From Tetragonia tetragonoides (Eukaryota; Streptophyta; Magnoliopsida; Caryophyllales; Aizoaceae), in assembly GCA_038025085.1 (NCBI GenBank), contig CM076147.1:9334001-9398000 (forward strand): a stretch of 64,000 bases of DNA. The letters are read 5' to 3'. Shown here piece after piece: positions 21,550 through 33,576 of this stretch; the stretch's first letter is position 1; each line of letters begins with the position of its first letter. Position numbers and translations under genes: made by a program. The notes under the pieces were generated by a model. It searched no databases. It worked only from the letters and a program-made list of their open reading frames with translations, and was not told the origin of the DNA.

Positions 21550-21616
<67 letters not shown>
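21550..21616. repeat. (AT)n microsatellite
   Basis: About 67 bp of uninterrupted AT repeats at the far edge of the Helitron cluster. Confidence 0.95.
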
Positions 21617-21621
<5 letters not shown>

Positions 21622-21639
21622 TTGAATATTGATACTAGT

Positions 21640-23407
21640 GGGGTGACATTTTCGTTAACAATAGTTCTCTTCGTTTCCCTAAATAAATAATACTATGTAT
21701 GATTAGCTATAATTCTACAAAACATTATTTGACAGTAACAATCACCTGAAAAGATGAAAACCCACGTATTTCAATCTTGGTTGATTCAAAATAGAGATGA
21801 TGAACAACTGAATTTTTTATTGTAAAAAAGAGGGTGCAAGTAAATGGCGACCGAGTTATCACCCACTACGTCATGTTCGGACTCTCGTGTTCAATAATGA
21901 AGCTGAACAACTGAATTTAACCCGTAAACTAGTCTAATGAACACTATAAAATGAGAATCTCAGACCTGTATTTATAGAAAAACAGCAACAAAATTCCAAC
22001 GAATTTGCTACTGATTGACAGTCAATTAAACAAAGCAACCAAGAGGGCTTAAAACCGAAAAAGAAATAGTATGCACTAATAGGTCTTACCAAGAAATCAA
22101 ACAAACAAACAAAAAAAAAATCCCAACCTAGAAATTTTCTGAAGCAAAACATAGAATTCCCAAAAAAAAATTCAATTGTCTTAACATGAACCGGTTCACA
22201 AATACGGTGTTATGGTCGAGATTGAATCATCTAAGCGCTAATATGAGTTCCATGAATTCAATTTTAGCCATAACTGAGAAATAAATTAAATATTATTCAC
22301 CTAAGAATAAATATTGGAGTTTCCACTTGGCTGAACAATCAAAAAGCCAATAAGTGTTTTTTTGTATTAGAGACCACCGAATTTCAATTTTTTTGGGGGG
22401 GATTTGACTGCATGAAAATATAAGGAAGCCCTTATCGAGTTATCCGTGCTTGGCATGGCAAGGGGGAGAGAGGAGAGAGCGAGCTTGGAGGTTGTAATGG
22501 TGGGTGTCAGGGAGAATGGAAAGAGGAGAGAGAAAGATTGAGTTACAATGCCCAATCACGTTTCTTTCACTTACCTAGGCACCCATCACAAGTCTCAAGT
22601 GGCCCAAAGCAGAGGCTCGGTACCGAATGCACAACAAAATTGTGCCTTTGCAACTCTCCCTTTTATATATGGGGGGAAAAAGGAATTGAAGGTTTGAGTG
22701 GAAAGGGCAAGGGAAACTCGTGGGCTTTCTCACTATTCCCTTCCGTGTCCTTCGCTATTTAAGTGCGGTTTTCTTTACTCCTTATTTCACCCTTGTCCTT
22801 GCCTTCTCCACCTCGTAAGATTGGATCTTGTATGTTGAGTTGCTGACAACACCAGCAAAATAAAAAAAGGAACTAAAAAACCCAGATAAAAAGACAGATG
22901 GAAATTGCCATCTACTGCAATTAAACTATCGCCTTCGCCGACATAGTGAAATGGGGATTTTGTGGCTGCAGAGAGATGCGAAGGTGGTGGTGGGCCGCGG
23001 GGGCCGCGGTGGTGGTTGGGTGGGGGGTGTGGGAATTTACACAGAGCGAAATGGGGGATTTCGGGACTGGAGGTTGAGTAGCTTGAGTGTGAGGAGAGAT
23101 AAAAAGGTGGGTACAGTATTAGAGTTGGAGCATGTTTTATAATTTCTTAAAAAAGTGTTTTTTTAGCAAACATTTACAATAAAAATCAAGCAATTGAAAG
23201 GCATTGTGCAAGTATGTTGCCCCTTAAAAGAGAGAGGAAGTCCCTCGAAGACCCCCAAGAAACCCATCCCCCTTCTTCATCCTCACCTCAAGCCTCGCAA
23301 AGTTCCAAGATCCACCTCCTTTACCTATCAATTTAATGCTCTCAAGCTATAAATTTCCTCATCCATTCAGTTTTATCAATTATTCCGTCCTTTTTCGTTA
23401 TCATTAT
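21640..23407. other. No gene recognised
   Basis: Intergenic DNA between the Helitron cluster and Gypsy-1. It holds a GA-rich stretch near 22460-22540 and a G-rich stretch near 22980-23040. Open frames such as 22538-22762 and 22951-23142 are compositionally biased and resemble no family I know. Confidence 0.4.
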
Positions 23408-24132
23408 TGTGATACCCCAATATTTTCTATAATTATTATATTGATTTATAAATAATTTATAAATAGTTTCAGAGATTAAATCGTATATTCATTCAAGGAT
23501 TCGATTTATTCAATTAAAGCCATAATAATATAAATTATTATTACGGGACTTTCATAAATTGCATTTATTAATTTTGAGGAGTTTAATTAAAATATTTTAT
23601 ATATGAATAAGAATTATTCATATAGTTTTAATTAGTTTTAATCAGTTTTAATTTGTTATTTAAATAAGAAAATTATTAAATAAATTCCTAAACCTAGTAG
23701 TCTTTGACTTGGGTTGACTGAGGGCCTATATAAGGAAAAGGTGAGACAACTGATCAGTTTTGCAAACTGAACCAAAACCCTCAAGCTCTCTCAAACTCAT
23801 GTTCTCTCTCTCTCTCTCTCTTCTTCACCATCACCGGCCCCTCTCTCTCACGCTCTCCCCTCTGCTGCTCACTGGAGACACCACCGTCGAACCTCCCTTT
23901 CTTCCCCGTCGGTAACTCTCTCTCCTCCCTCTCTCTTTTTCTCCTCTCGTTTTCTTTCTCTCTCCCGCTCCCCTTCGCGTTTCTGCAGTCTGCGGACGGC
24001 AGCGACCGTCGCCAGGCGGGCCAGGCCGCCGCCTGGACGGCGGTCGTCGACCGCCAAGGTGCGACGGGCCTGACCCTGTCGCCGCCCCTCTTCTTTCTTC
24101 TTCTCTCTCTCGTTCTCTCCTTATGTCTCTTC

Positions 24133-24168
<36 letters not shown>

Positions 24169-26069
24169 CTCGCCGAAGCACCGGCGACCACCATCACAGG
24201 CCATGTTGGCCAGTGGGTGGTGGTGGTGGTGGTGGTGGTGATGGGTCGGGTTATGGGTCCCATGCATGGGTACCCGTGACCTAGACCTAGTTTTGAAGTT
24301 AGGGTTTCGTTTTTATATTTTTCGTAATTATTAATTCCATTTTCAGTATTTTCGATTTAATGTTTTTATTTTTCTGCGCTCATTTGGAATCGGAATTCGG
24401 ACTTTCAAAAGCCTAGATTGGTTGGAATAAATCAAGGTTTAATAAAATTATCATACTGAGATCTCGTTACTGTTTGTATTTTCGTATTTAATTAATACTG
24501 ATTCGGTAATTGTTTTTAATTAGGACCTAACGAGCAAGCGTGATTATCGTCGATTGGTTGGAGCCTACTTACTGTTGGTAGCGTTTTAGTGGTAAGCGCT
24601 CATGCCTACCTTCTTTCAAAGCCCCATTTAAACTATTTTGATGTGTTATGTGCTAATTGGGAATTTGTTGAGAATTTAATATGCAAGGCATGATTAAATT
24701 ATATCGTCGTTATTATGAAATTATTAAGCATGATTCACTGCTGTAAATATCATTTATAATTAGCATTTTGATGTTATCATATTTTCGGAATTAATTAGTC
24801 CATATGATGATTATTGGACAATTGTTGAATGGTGAATTATTAATATTATTATGCTATTAATTATATGCTAATTGGTATGGGTATTATTGAGTGCTAGTGA
24901 GAACCTAATTATTATCGTTGAATGTCTTTGGTGATTCGTGAATTTTTGGATATCATACTACCCTGCCAAAGTGCTGCCGAAATTGTGCTAGACATTACTT
25001 GTCATCATTATTGAATTATCGTCGTTATTGAATTAAAGCATGTTTAATTCTCATCATATTGAATTATCATTATCGTCGTTATTTATTATTCATTGTCAAG
25101 AGCATGAAATGAATTAGTAAGTCGTGGTCTCGTAGTACACTTATGTCAACCAATGCAAATTATGTGAATTGAATTAAATGAGAGTAAGACTTCTAATGGA
25201 TCCCTAGGAGTAGTCGAGAAATCGGGATTACACCTAATGGTGTAGTTCAAGGGATGAGTGATTCCCAAGTTACTTATGGACACCTTGCAGTGTGTCTGGG
25301 ACGGATCATTCCCCATTTATTAAGTCTTCTAGGCTCGTGTAATTGTACTAGAGGTAGTGTGCACACTAGAGTCATTAAGTCCATGGCATGATTGTATCTT
25401 CGATGAACAGTATGGGTAATCGCTGTTCTATTCGCTCTCTTACATCTCTCTAATCAAGAAGGATTGTCTATGTCATATTTCGTATGATCACTATACAAGA
25501 ATTGCATATAAAAGAATGTCTTATGCGTATGCTTGATTTTATGCTTATGTGAGTATGCAAATGAATTTCAATGATTCTTCTAAAACCTCAGGTAAGGTTT
25601 CTGAAATGTTTTTACTGGGTACGGATGACGTTTATTCAGTTTATCTGATTTTTGTTTTCTTTTGTCTATTTTCTTTTCTTCTGTATTTTGTTTCCGTCAC
25701 GGAAACCAAAGTGCAGGTTTAGTTGATTGAGGACGTACAGCTTGGAAGGTAGAGTTGGCGTCGGTTTTTGAACTGTTTTTGTTCAGTTTAGATCGTTGGG
25801 ATTTTGATTGGATTTAGCCCTTTGAAGGCAAGTTGTAATAAATTGGTTTAATGGTTTTAGCTCACTATATAGACAACTCTGATATTAACTGTTTAGTTCC
25901 TTAGTAAGCTCCTTTTGATGCCTAGTTTTTCTTTCTGCTTAGCATTTACTCCTTAGTGATAAATGTTGCAGTGACATCCCCTCGGATTTGGGACGGTTCA
26001 GCGGTGTCGAGTCATGTATAATGGCGTCGATAGTTCCCAGGAAATCGTTGCGAATTCGGGGATGTTACA
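23408..26069 (+). repeat. Gypsy-1 5' LTR (2662 bp)
   Basis: It begins TGTGATACCCCAATATTTTC and ends CGGGGATGTTACA, directly before the PBS. It is very long for an LTR and includes a GC-rich stretch (about 23990-24080) flanked by TC tracts. Open frames in it are composition artefacts. The start could be 2 bp further in (TGATACCCC). Confidence 0.9.
23727..23735 (+). promoter_or_regulatory. Candidate TATA box in Gypsy-1 LTR
   Basis: TATATAAGG is followed by a CT-rich leader and is conserved in the 3' LTR copy (33119-33127). It is the best candidate for the U3 promoter. Confidence 0.5.
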
Positions 26070-26071
26070 AA

Positions 26072-26098
26072 TGGTATCAGAGCTTGGTATCAGAGCCC
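26072..26098 (+). other. Tandemly duplicated primer binding site
   Basis: TGGTATCAGAGC (26072-26083) is followed after one base by TGGTATCAGAGCCC (26085-26098). Both match initiator tRNA-Met; the second matches one base more. Only the first is at normal distance from the LTR. Confidence 0.85.
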
Positions 26099-26271
26099 TT
26101 CAAAAAGGTTGCTTAAGATTAATTAATGAATTAATAAAGATTAGTTTCATTTTGGGAAAAATAAAATATAATTAAAGCCGTTGAGCGTAGTAGTCCTAGA
26201 AGATAGGAATTATTTGAAATCACTTTGCTTGTGATTTATAAAGTTCTTATTGTTTGATTGTCTACCTGTAG

Positions 26272-27224
26272 ATGGTAAGGACAAGAATGACTGCGTGAAT
26301 GACGACTGCACACCAAAGGGCACGCGCCCTACCTCATCGTGCACAACCAGTAGAGTATGTCGCTTCATCGGACAGCGAGTCGACATGAAACGACGCGAGT
26401 GTGCGCCAGGAGGCCGCGCAAGACCGTGCCGCGCACGAGATTGCCGCACGCGACGAGGGCGCACGCCCCATGCCGATTCCCGTGCCTGTAGGCGCGCCTG
26501 TACCCGCGCTAGTTGCCGCACCTGCCGCACGTTTAGTTGATGAAGAGGAAGATCCCTTTGAGTCCGAGCCTACGTATACACCACCGGAAGAGAACAATGA
26601 TATGCCGGATTTGGAAGATACTAGTACCGAGAGCGACAACAACATTGTGCCTACTCCTGCACCTACTACCGCACCTACTCCTGCTGCAAATTGGTCTCCT
26701 TCTGTGGAGCCATTCTTTGCTACTGACGCTGAGCTCGAGGATATACGTATCTACATACGACGTGCTTATACTACGATCGAGCTTTATCAGTACGAGAATC
26801 GCACAAGTCTACATGAAGGCTTATGGGTAGACTACTGCTAGCTGGTCTGCCTAACATCCATCCTTGGATGGGACTCAAGGAGAAGTACGACGACGCAGTC
26901 TTCAAGAGTGGTCACTTGCACGAGAAGAAGTACGGAGAAGGTACGAGATGGTCTCTTTGCTTTAGAGGCGTCCCAGCTGAGTTATGCCTGTCCGAGTTCG
27001 AGTGGAAGGTAAACCGTGTGCTAGTACCTGCGCCGAAGGGAATGTGCGAGTATTGCTAGACCAAGAAACACAAACATGCAGACGATTTTAGGAAGCGTTT
27101 CATGCCCTAGAAATTTGGTGGATATGCTTATCCCTACACGCCCTGCAAAGAGGTGAAGCCTAGGAGGAAAGACGATCATGATGAGTTCCCTAGTGCGAAG
27201 AAGATGTGTGCTGGTATCAAGTAG
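26272..27224 (+). pseudogene. Extra ORF upstream of gag in Gypsy-1 (unrecognised)
   Basis: A reading frame opens with ATG at 26272, 200 bp after the LTR, well before gag at 27921. It has stops at codon 9 and near 26388, an open Ala/Pro-rich then acidic stretch to 26841 (DEEEDPFESEPTY, DMPDLEDTSTESD), then continues after a frameshift from about 26823 to TAG 27222-27224. The second part contains GLPNIHPWMGLKEKY, RWSLCFRG, FEWKVNRVLVP and a Lys-rich end. I recognise no known domain. Part of it aligns by eye with the minus-strand ORF at 56164-56832 in Gypsy-2. Extra ORFs before gag are known in Tat/Ogre-type Gypsy elements; I do not know one like this in chromoviruses. Confidence 0.6.
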
Positions 27225-27920
27225 AACTAGATTATTGCCTTAGTTGTTTTACTTGAGTTTTATTGAACTTTTAGCTATTGTGATGGCCCTGCGTGGTCAA
27301 TTTTGATGTTGGTGTAGTTGCATAGGCAACCAATATTTATGATTGTTATTTATTGCAATTTGTCTCATTGCAAGACTATTTCATTTGATTATATGATATC
27401 GTTGAAAATTTGTTTTATATGATCGTTTTATCACATAATTGTATGGTTGACAAATAGATTCATAATGCTATCTCGTATTGCATATACATGATGGGAAATT
27501 CATGTCGGAATTATGGCAAAACTTTCATTGAGCATGATCATATTAATTGTGACCCAAAGGCTAAGCATGTATTGTATGCAATCAAAAATGTCATTGTTTA
27601 TTGCCCTACTAAAATAGTATGGAGCCTCGATGTGTGAAGTGTGAATGTTATTGCTTATAAATCGTGTGAGACCAATGTGTCTACTTTATTATTGCATATT
27701 GAACTATTATGCATGAGAACTGAGAACATTCAAAGCAAGTATGTTGCTTAGACCTATAATGTAAGGTCGATCATTGGAACTTATATGCTATTTGTTAAAT
27801 GTCAAGAGATCCCTTTTAATTATAACCTATATCTCTCAATTAGACCTCAATTTGGGTCGAATGTGCCAATTTTGCTGAAATGGTGATCAACCATTGTTCT
27901 TATGTCTCAGATTTGTTATA
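27225..27920 (+). other. Gypsy-1 untranslated spacer
   Basis: AT-rich DNA between the extra ORF and gag. No coding or RNA feature is seen. Confidence 0.5.
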
Positions 27921-30900
27921 ATGGCAACCAACGACCGACTCGCAAGACTAGAAGTAGGTCTTACCAATGTCGTTGAGCACATTACGCACCAGCTAGAGTG
28001 CCCAGAGCAAGACCACAACGCGCAGAATCCTAAGACGCGCAACTTTAAGGATTTCGATGCACTCAAACCTTCGACATTTGAGGGTGGCTCCGAGCCTACC
28101 AAGCTTGAGAATTGGATAATAGAGTTCGAGAAGTTGTTTAGGGTGACTAATCGGCCCAACAACATGAAGGTCAACACTGCTACGTACTACCTGAAGGGGG
28201 AGGCTAACAAGTGGTGGAAGCGATATGGGCACTGATCTACTCACCATTGAAGAATACGGGTGGACCGAGTTCAAGGAATCCATTAGTGAACGGTTCTATC
28301 CAAGAGCTATCCATCGCTAGAAGCAACGGGAATTCAAGAACATCTATCAAGGAAAGATATCTGTGGATGAGTAAGCAACAAAGTTCAACGAGCTTGCTGC
28401 TTTTGCACCTAACTTGGTGACGACCGAAGCTGAGCGTGTCGAGAGGTTCGAAGATGGCCTGAAGGGGGATATTCAGCATTATGTTATGGGAAACTCGCTG
28501 ACGTTCCAAGGATCGTACGAGAAAGCCTTGAACCAAGAGCGTGCTGTGGATCGTCGTGATTCGTTGCTCGGAAAGCATAAACGTGACGAAGGGAGTTCTT
28601 CCCAGTCAGGTGGCGCAGATAAGAGGCCAAGGTCGAACAACGGCAATCACAACAACCAAGGTGGTCAGAACCACAACGGGAACATGAATCATGACTCGAA
28701 CAGTCATAGAGCTACGATCTTAGCTAGGAGGAATACGCCTTGTAGTCGCTGGAACAAGGCGCATCCTGGCAAGAACTGTCGTGGTGATGTACTTCAATGC
28801 TATGAGTGCAATAAGCCTGGTCACAAAGCTTCTGAATGCTGGAGTCGTGGAAGGAACGGCAATGGTCAGAACCGCGATAACAACTTCAATCGTGGTGGAA
28901 ATGGAAATGGTAATCGCGGAAATGGTGGTAACTACCGTGGAAATGGGGGTTACAACAACAACAACCGCAACAATACTGCTGCTCCTACTGCAAATAATCA
29001 AGCACTACTTCCCGCACCTGCCAACCCCGTGCAGAACAACAACAACAAAAATAACAACAATAGAGGGGTGAATGGAAGGGTTTATGTGCTGAACCGCAAT
29101 GAAGCTGAGGTGAACCCGAATGTGATCGCTGGTACTTTTCTCGTTAACTCTCAACCTGCTTTTATTTTGTTTGATAGTGGTGCAACGCATTTTGTTCTTT
29201 CTAAGAGCTTTGCATCTAAGACAGGTTTAGAGCCTAGTTCTGTGTATAGTGCAAACATTAGGATGCCAGATGGAACGATTGTTAATTGTAAAGCGTTGTA
29301 TGAAAAGTGTCCGATTAGGATAGCTGGTTCCGATTTGCCTGCGGATTTGATTCAGATGGATTTGAAGGATTTTGACGTGATTTTGGGAATGGATTGGTTA
29401 GCCAAGTATAGGGCTAAGATTGAGTGCTTTGAGCAACGTGTGTCGTTGCGTGGACCAAAAGTTAGAAGGATTACCTATAAGGGAGTCGTGGTCAAGCCAA
29501 AGTTGAAGGTAGTGGCGACCATGAAGGCAAAGAAGTCTACAACTAAAGGTGAAGCAATTTACCTATGTCCTATGGTGGATACAAGTCGAGAAGCTGAGGT
29601 CTCGAAACCTATTCCAGTTGTTTCGGAGTACGCTGACGTCTTTCCAGACGAGATTCCCGGAATGCCTCTGCAACGCATTGTTGACTTTACGATCGACTTA
29701 GCTCCAGGTTCTGCTCCAATCTCGAAAGCTCCGTATCGTATGGCTCCTGCAGAGATGAAAGAACTAAAAACGCAACTCGAGGACCTACTGGAGAAGGGAT
29801 ACATACGCCTTAGTGTATCGCCTTGGGGTGCTCCTGTTTCGTTTGTGCGTAAGAAGGACGGTAGTATGAGACTGTGTATAGACTACCGTGAATTGAACAA
29901 GATTACGATCAAGAATCGTTATCTACTGCCGAGGATTGATGATCTATTTGACCAACTCCGTGGAGCGACTGTCTTCTCAAAGATCGATTACGTTCAGGAT
30001 ACCATCAACTCAGGATCTCCGAGCCTGACATTGCAAAGACCGCGTTTAGGACGAGGTATGGACACTACGAGTTCACGGTGATGCCTTTTGGGTTGACGAA
30101 CGCACCTGCAAAGTTTATGGATTTGATGAACCGTACGTTCCAGCCTTATCTCGATCAGTTCGTAGTTGTCTTTATTGACGATATTTTGGTCTATTCAAAG
30201 AACGCTGCTGAGCACGAGCAACACTTGCGAACCGTTTTGGAGATTCTGCGACGACATCAGTTGTACGCGAAGTTATGAAAGTGCAAGTTTTGGTTAGAAA
30301 CCGTTTCTTTCTAAGGACACGTGGTGTCTATGGGTGGAGTTGCTGTTGATCCGGAAAAGATTAGAACTGTTATGGACTGGTCCGCACCGAAGAGCGTGAC
30401 TGAGGTTAGAAGTTTTCTTGGATTAGCTGGTTACTATCGTAGGTTTGTGGAAGGATTTTCCAAGATAGCGCAGCCTATGACAAACTTGATGAAGAAGACG
30501 ACGAAGTTCATATGGTCTAAAAAGTGCGAAGCTGCTTTTCAAGAGTTGAAGAAACGTCTTACAAGCGTGCCGATTTTGACTTTTCCATCGGGAACTGAAG
30601 CGTAAGAAGTCTATAGTGACGCGTCTAAGCATGGATTAGGTTGTGTTTTGATGCAACTTGGTAAGGTAGTGGCTTATGCCTCAAGACAACTGAAGAAGCA
30701 CGAGGATAATTACCCTACTCATGACTTAGAGCTCGCTGCTGTCGTGTTTTTTTTGAAGATTTGGAGACATTATCTCTATGGTTCTGCTGTCAAGATGTTC
30801 ACGGACCACAAGAGTCTCAAGTACATATTCACGTAAAAGGAATTGAATATGCGACAAAGAAGATGGCTAGAGTTATTGACGGAGTACGACATCGACATTC

Positions 30901-32525
30901 AGTATCACGAAGGGAAAGCTAACGTGGTAGCTGACGCTTTGAGTAGAAAGACTCGTCATACGCTGAATACTGCTTTAGTACTTCCGAAGGAGATCATTCG
31001 TGACTTGCAGAGTCTAGACGTGGAGATTGTGCTGAAAGGTGACGTTCAATGTATCTTAGCATATATGTCAGTTCGACCAACCTTACTCGACGAGATCAAG
31101 GATAAAAAGAGTGCAGATGAGGATCTTCAGCGGATTCTACGCCACAAGGACGAGGTAGGTTCGAGGACTTTTCTATTGGTCAAGACGGTGTCTTGAGATT
31201 TCGTGATCGTGTCTGTGTGCTAAATAACCCGGATATCAAGAGTCAGATTCTGGATTAAGCTCACAATACGCCTTATTCTGTACATCCTGTTGGAGACAAG
31301 CTTTACAAAGATCTTCGCCAAATATTTTGGTGGAAAGGTATGAAACAAGATGTCGCTGAGTTCGTGGCTAAGTGTCTGACGTGCCAGAAGGTCAAGATCG
31401 AACACAAGAGACCTGGTGGAATGATTCAATCGCTTGAAGTTCCTACGTGGAAATGAAATTCAATTTCAATGGACTCTGTCATGGCTTTACCATTGACATA
31501 GAAGAACAACAACGCCATTTGGGTCGTTGTAGATCGTTTGACAACGGTTGCGAGATTCATCCCATTGAATGATAGTTGGGAAATGGAGAAGCTAGCGGAT
31601 GCTTACGTCAAGGAAGTCATAAGACTTCATGGTGTTCCAGAACATATCGTTTCAGATAGAGACTCGAGATTTCTATCACATTTTTGGCAGAAATTGCAAG
31701 AAGCTTTTGGAAGCAAATTGAAGTTCAGTACTACTTTTCATCCTGCGACTGATGGTCAGATGGAAATAACGATTCAGACTTTGGAGGATATGCTACGCGT
31801 GTGCTCTCGAATAGCAAGGCTCATGGGATACACATATTCTGTTGATCGAGTTTTCTTACAACAATAGCTATCACTCAAGCATTGATCGAGCGCCATATGA
31901 AGCCTTGTATGGTAGGAAGTGTAGATTGCCAGTTTGTTGGAACGATATTAGCGAAACTGCAGTTTTGGGTCCTGAAATGATCCAGCAGACCGTCGACGTG
32001 GTCAAAGTGATTCAACCGAAGATGGGTAGTGCTCAAGATTGCCAGAAATCGTACGCAGATAGAGATCGTAGACCTGAAGAGCTTGAGGTGGGAAACAAGG
32101 TACTTTTGTGAGTATCTCCTACCAAGTGTGTCATGCGTTTTTGTCATAAGGGGAAGTTAAGTCCTCGTTATATTAGACCTTATGAGATCCTGGAACGGAT
32201 TGGTGAGGTTGCTTATCGACTAGCTTTACCTGTGGAACTTGCAAAAGTCCATAGTGTGTTTCATGTCTCCCAGTTGAAGCGATACGTACATGATCCAACT
32301 CATGTCGTTCAACCTGAAACGATCGATCTCGATGAAAGTTTGACTTATGAAGAGCGTCCTATCAAGATAGTGGATCGCAAAGAACGCTCAACTCGAACAA
32401 AGACTATTCCGATTGTCAAAGTCATTTGGTCTCGACAAGGGCAAGAGGAAGCAACATGGAAAGCAGAATCCATGATGCGCGAGAAGTATCCAGACCTCTT
32501 CCTAGAAGGTACTAGTCCCACTTGA
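27921..32525 (+). pseudogene. Gypsy-1 gag-pol polyprotein, decayed
   Basis: Gag starts at ATG 27921 (MATNDRLARLEVGL) and loses frame near 28225. In the next frame stops occur near 28319 and 28371, then it is open to 30081. That segment holds the gag body ([13 protein letters not shown]), a knuckle pair (CSRW..., second Cys changed, and [14 protein letters not shown]), an Asn/Gly-rich spacer, the protease ([13 protein letters not shown], then VILGMDWL) and the first half of RT ([15 protein letters not shown]). Frame is lost again near 29990. RT resumes at 30078 with [13 protein letters not shown]. RNase H ([25 protein letters not shown]), integrase (WKGMKQDVAEFVAKCLTCQK; DRDSRFLSHFW) and the chromodomain-like tail (VKVIWSRQGQEEATW) follow with further stops, ending at TGA 32523-32525. 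It cannot make a working polyprotein. Confidence 0.93.
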
Positions 32526-32806
32526 GTTTCGGGACGAAACTCCTTTTAAGGAGGGTAGAATGTCACGCCTCAAAATTTCGTCTTTTTGCGTGTTTTGTTT
32601 ATCGCTTTGCACGAATTGCATGTCCAAGCATTTCAGGGTGCATGCTAATCAACATAGAATCACGATCGTACTTGCTCATCTTGCATGTGTTAGAGTCCTA
32701 AAAATTGTTTTATACCTTCGTATGGGTAAACTCGTTTTGTTTTGGGAAGTGATTACTTTATGTCTCAAGTTTCGGGACGAAACTTCTTTTAAGGAGGGTA
32801 GAATGT
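32525..32806 (+). repeat. Duplicated polypurine-tract region of Gypsy-1
   Basis: About 39 bp containing GTTTCGGGACGAAACT and AAGGAGGGTAGAATGT occurs twice (32525-32563 and 32767-32805), separated by about 206 bp that start TGTCACGCCTC, an LTR-like start not found in this element's own LTR. The second tract abuts the real 3' LTR. The arrangement suggests a chimera with the PPT/LTR junction of a related family. Confidence 0.75.
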
Positions 32807-33191
32807 GATATCCCAATATTTTATATAATTATTATATTGATTTATTAATGATTTATAAATAGTTTTGGAGATTAAATCATATATTCATTCAAGGATTCGA
32901 TTTATTCAATTAAAGCCATAATAATATAAATTATTATTATGGGATTTTCATAAATTGCATTTATTAATTTTGAGGAGTTTAATTAAAATGTTTTATGAAT
33001 GAGAATTATTCATATAGTTTTAATTAGTTTTAATCAGTTTTAATTTGTTATTTAAATCAGAAAATTATTAATTAAATTCCTAAACCTAGTAGTCTTTGAC
33101 TTTGTTTGACTGAGTGCCTATATAAGGAAAAGGTGAGACAACTTATCAGTTTTGCAAATTGAACCAAAACCCTCAAGCTCTCTCAAACTCA

Positions 33192-33244
<53 letters not shown>

Positions 33245-33524
33245 TCACCATCACCGGCCCCTCTCTCTCACTCTCTCCCCTCGGCTGCTCACCGGAGACA
33301 CCACCGCCGGACCTCCCTTTCTTCCCCCCCGGTAACTCTCTCTCCTCCCTCTCTCTTTTTCTCCTCTCGTTTTCTTTCTCTCTCCCGCTCCCCTTCGCGT
33401 TTCTGCAGTCGCGGACGACCGCGACTGTCGCCAGGCCGCCGCCTGGACGGCAGTCGTCGACCGCCAAGGCGCGACGGGCCTGGCCCCATCGCCGCCCCCC
33501 TTCTTTCTTCTTTTCTCTCTTCGC

Positions 33525-33576
<52 letters not shown>

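Larger units (their letters stand above)
20130..21560 (-). mobile_element. Tandem cluster of Helitron 3' ends
   Basis: Five copies of an AATCACCCATGCATTTATGGC block (at about 20138, 20490, 20923, 21073 and 21509) mark repeated units. In three of them this is followed by CTAG, a 9-12 bp spacer and the hairpin CCCGTGCGATGCACGGG. Read on the minus strand this is a Helitron 3' end: hairpin, short spacer, CTAG, inserted before T. A fourth CTAG (21016-21019) has lost its hairpin. There is no RepHel coding sequence, so these are non-autonomous. Spacings of about 350-435 bp with one of 150 bp suggest tandem insertion or copy joining. Confidence 0.65.
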
